Position numbers and translations under genes: made by a program. From MGBC114844 sp910585855 (GTDB lineage: Bacteria; Bacillota; Clostridia; Lachnospirales; Lachnospiraceae), in contig CBFFYP010000095.1 of the NCBI GenBank assembly GCA_965646165.1, forward strand, positions 1 to 14,878: a DNA stretch of 14,878 nucleotides, written 5' to 3'. The notes below the pieces were generated by a model. It worked only from the letters and a program-made list of their open reading frames with translations, was not told the origin of the DNA and ran no database searches. Shown piece after piece: positions 14,691 to 14,878 of this stretch (the first letter of the stretch is position 1; every line of letters begins with the position of its first letter).

Positions 14691-14719
14691 ATTTTATAAT
14701 AAAAAAAAAGAAATGTCAA
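14691..14719 (-). promoter_or_regulatory. Promoter of the marR-TSUP operon
   Basis: On the minus strand consensus TTGACA (14714-14719) and TAAAAT (14691-14696) with 17 bases between. Confidence 0.75.
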
Positions 14720-14764
14720 GAAAAATAAAATTCCTGCCAGAAAGAATTGGCTTTGGCTTTCACC

Positions 14765-14878
14765 GGACGCAAGAGGCGGTTTGCTCCTGTTTTTTGTCTG
14801 CTCCGCTCCAAACGGTAAGAAAGTCTAGGGCTTCTGATTTCGGTTCATCCAACCGTACGAACCGGGGCGCAATTCGCC
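14765..14878 (-). repeat. Structured repeat element C (3' part; rest outside window)
   Basis: Third copy of the A/B element, on the minus strand. From its 3' end: GCGTCC (complement of 14765-14770), the 3' terminal-stem strand, the TTACCGTTTGGAG segment, the TTGGATG block, and CGCCCC with the GAATTG loop strand at the window edge. It differs from element A at only about ten of ~115 positions. The element ends 45 bases upstream of the marR promoter -35. Confidence 0.85.

Noticed and set aside
10618..14878. The interval between elements B and C as a composite transposon
   Set aside because: It is bounded by inverted copies but contains no transposase, and A and C are more alike than B and C; nothing shows that it moves as a unit.

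Overview
The window comes from a low-GC Gram-positive chromosome, most likely a Clostridia gut bacterium of the Lachnospiraceae type. The evidence is the dgt-dnaG-rpoD-trmK gene order, the split ThrE-type exporter, strong AGGAGG ribosome sites, many cytoplasmic hybrid-kinase features and a tRNA without an encoded CCA. This is inference from gene content and order, not a database match.

Layout. Positions 1-260 hold the 3' part of a structured repeat (element A). From 325 to 9068 everything is on the minus strand: a small YdcZ-type membrane protein; the two halves of a ThrE-like serine/threonine exporter, with a second kind of structured repeat (E1, E2) on each side of the first half; then a housekeeping cluster read in the order dgt, dnaG, rpoD (sigA), trmK, and a TGS-domain/uridine-kinase-like protein. 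A divergent tRNA-Leu(CAG) follows at 9357-9440 with its own promoter and terminator.

From 9441 to 10617 the DNA is gene-poor and looks accessory. It holds a very likely type I toxin-antitoxin module (a 33-residue hydrophobic peptide on the minus strand, a facing antisense RNA promoter on the plus strand, and a leader that can mask the ribosome site). It also holds three plus-strand promoter-like sequences with no convincing gene after them. Element B, a complete 333-base copy of the A-type repeat, follows at 10618-10950. Next come a 750-residue soluble hybrid histidine kinase (plus strand) and a convergent marR-TSUP transporter pair with an evident autoregulatory operator. The window ends inside a third copy, element C, in inverted orientation to A.

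The most interesting signal is the five intergenic elements. A, B and C share hairpins whose stems differ between copies but keep base pairing, while the loops and an internal loop are conserved, which is the pattern of a selected structured RNA (or a structured single-stranded DNA). E1 and E2 are a smaller and different fold with the same behaviour. Both kinds are closed by a long terminal stem and end in the same GCGTCC, so they may be two branches of one element class. No protein in the window is an obvious mobilising enzyme for them.
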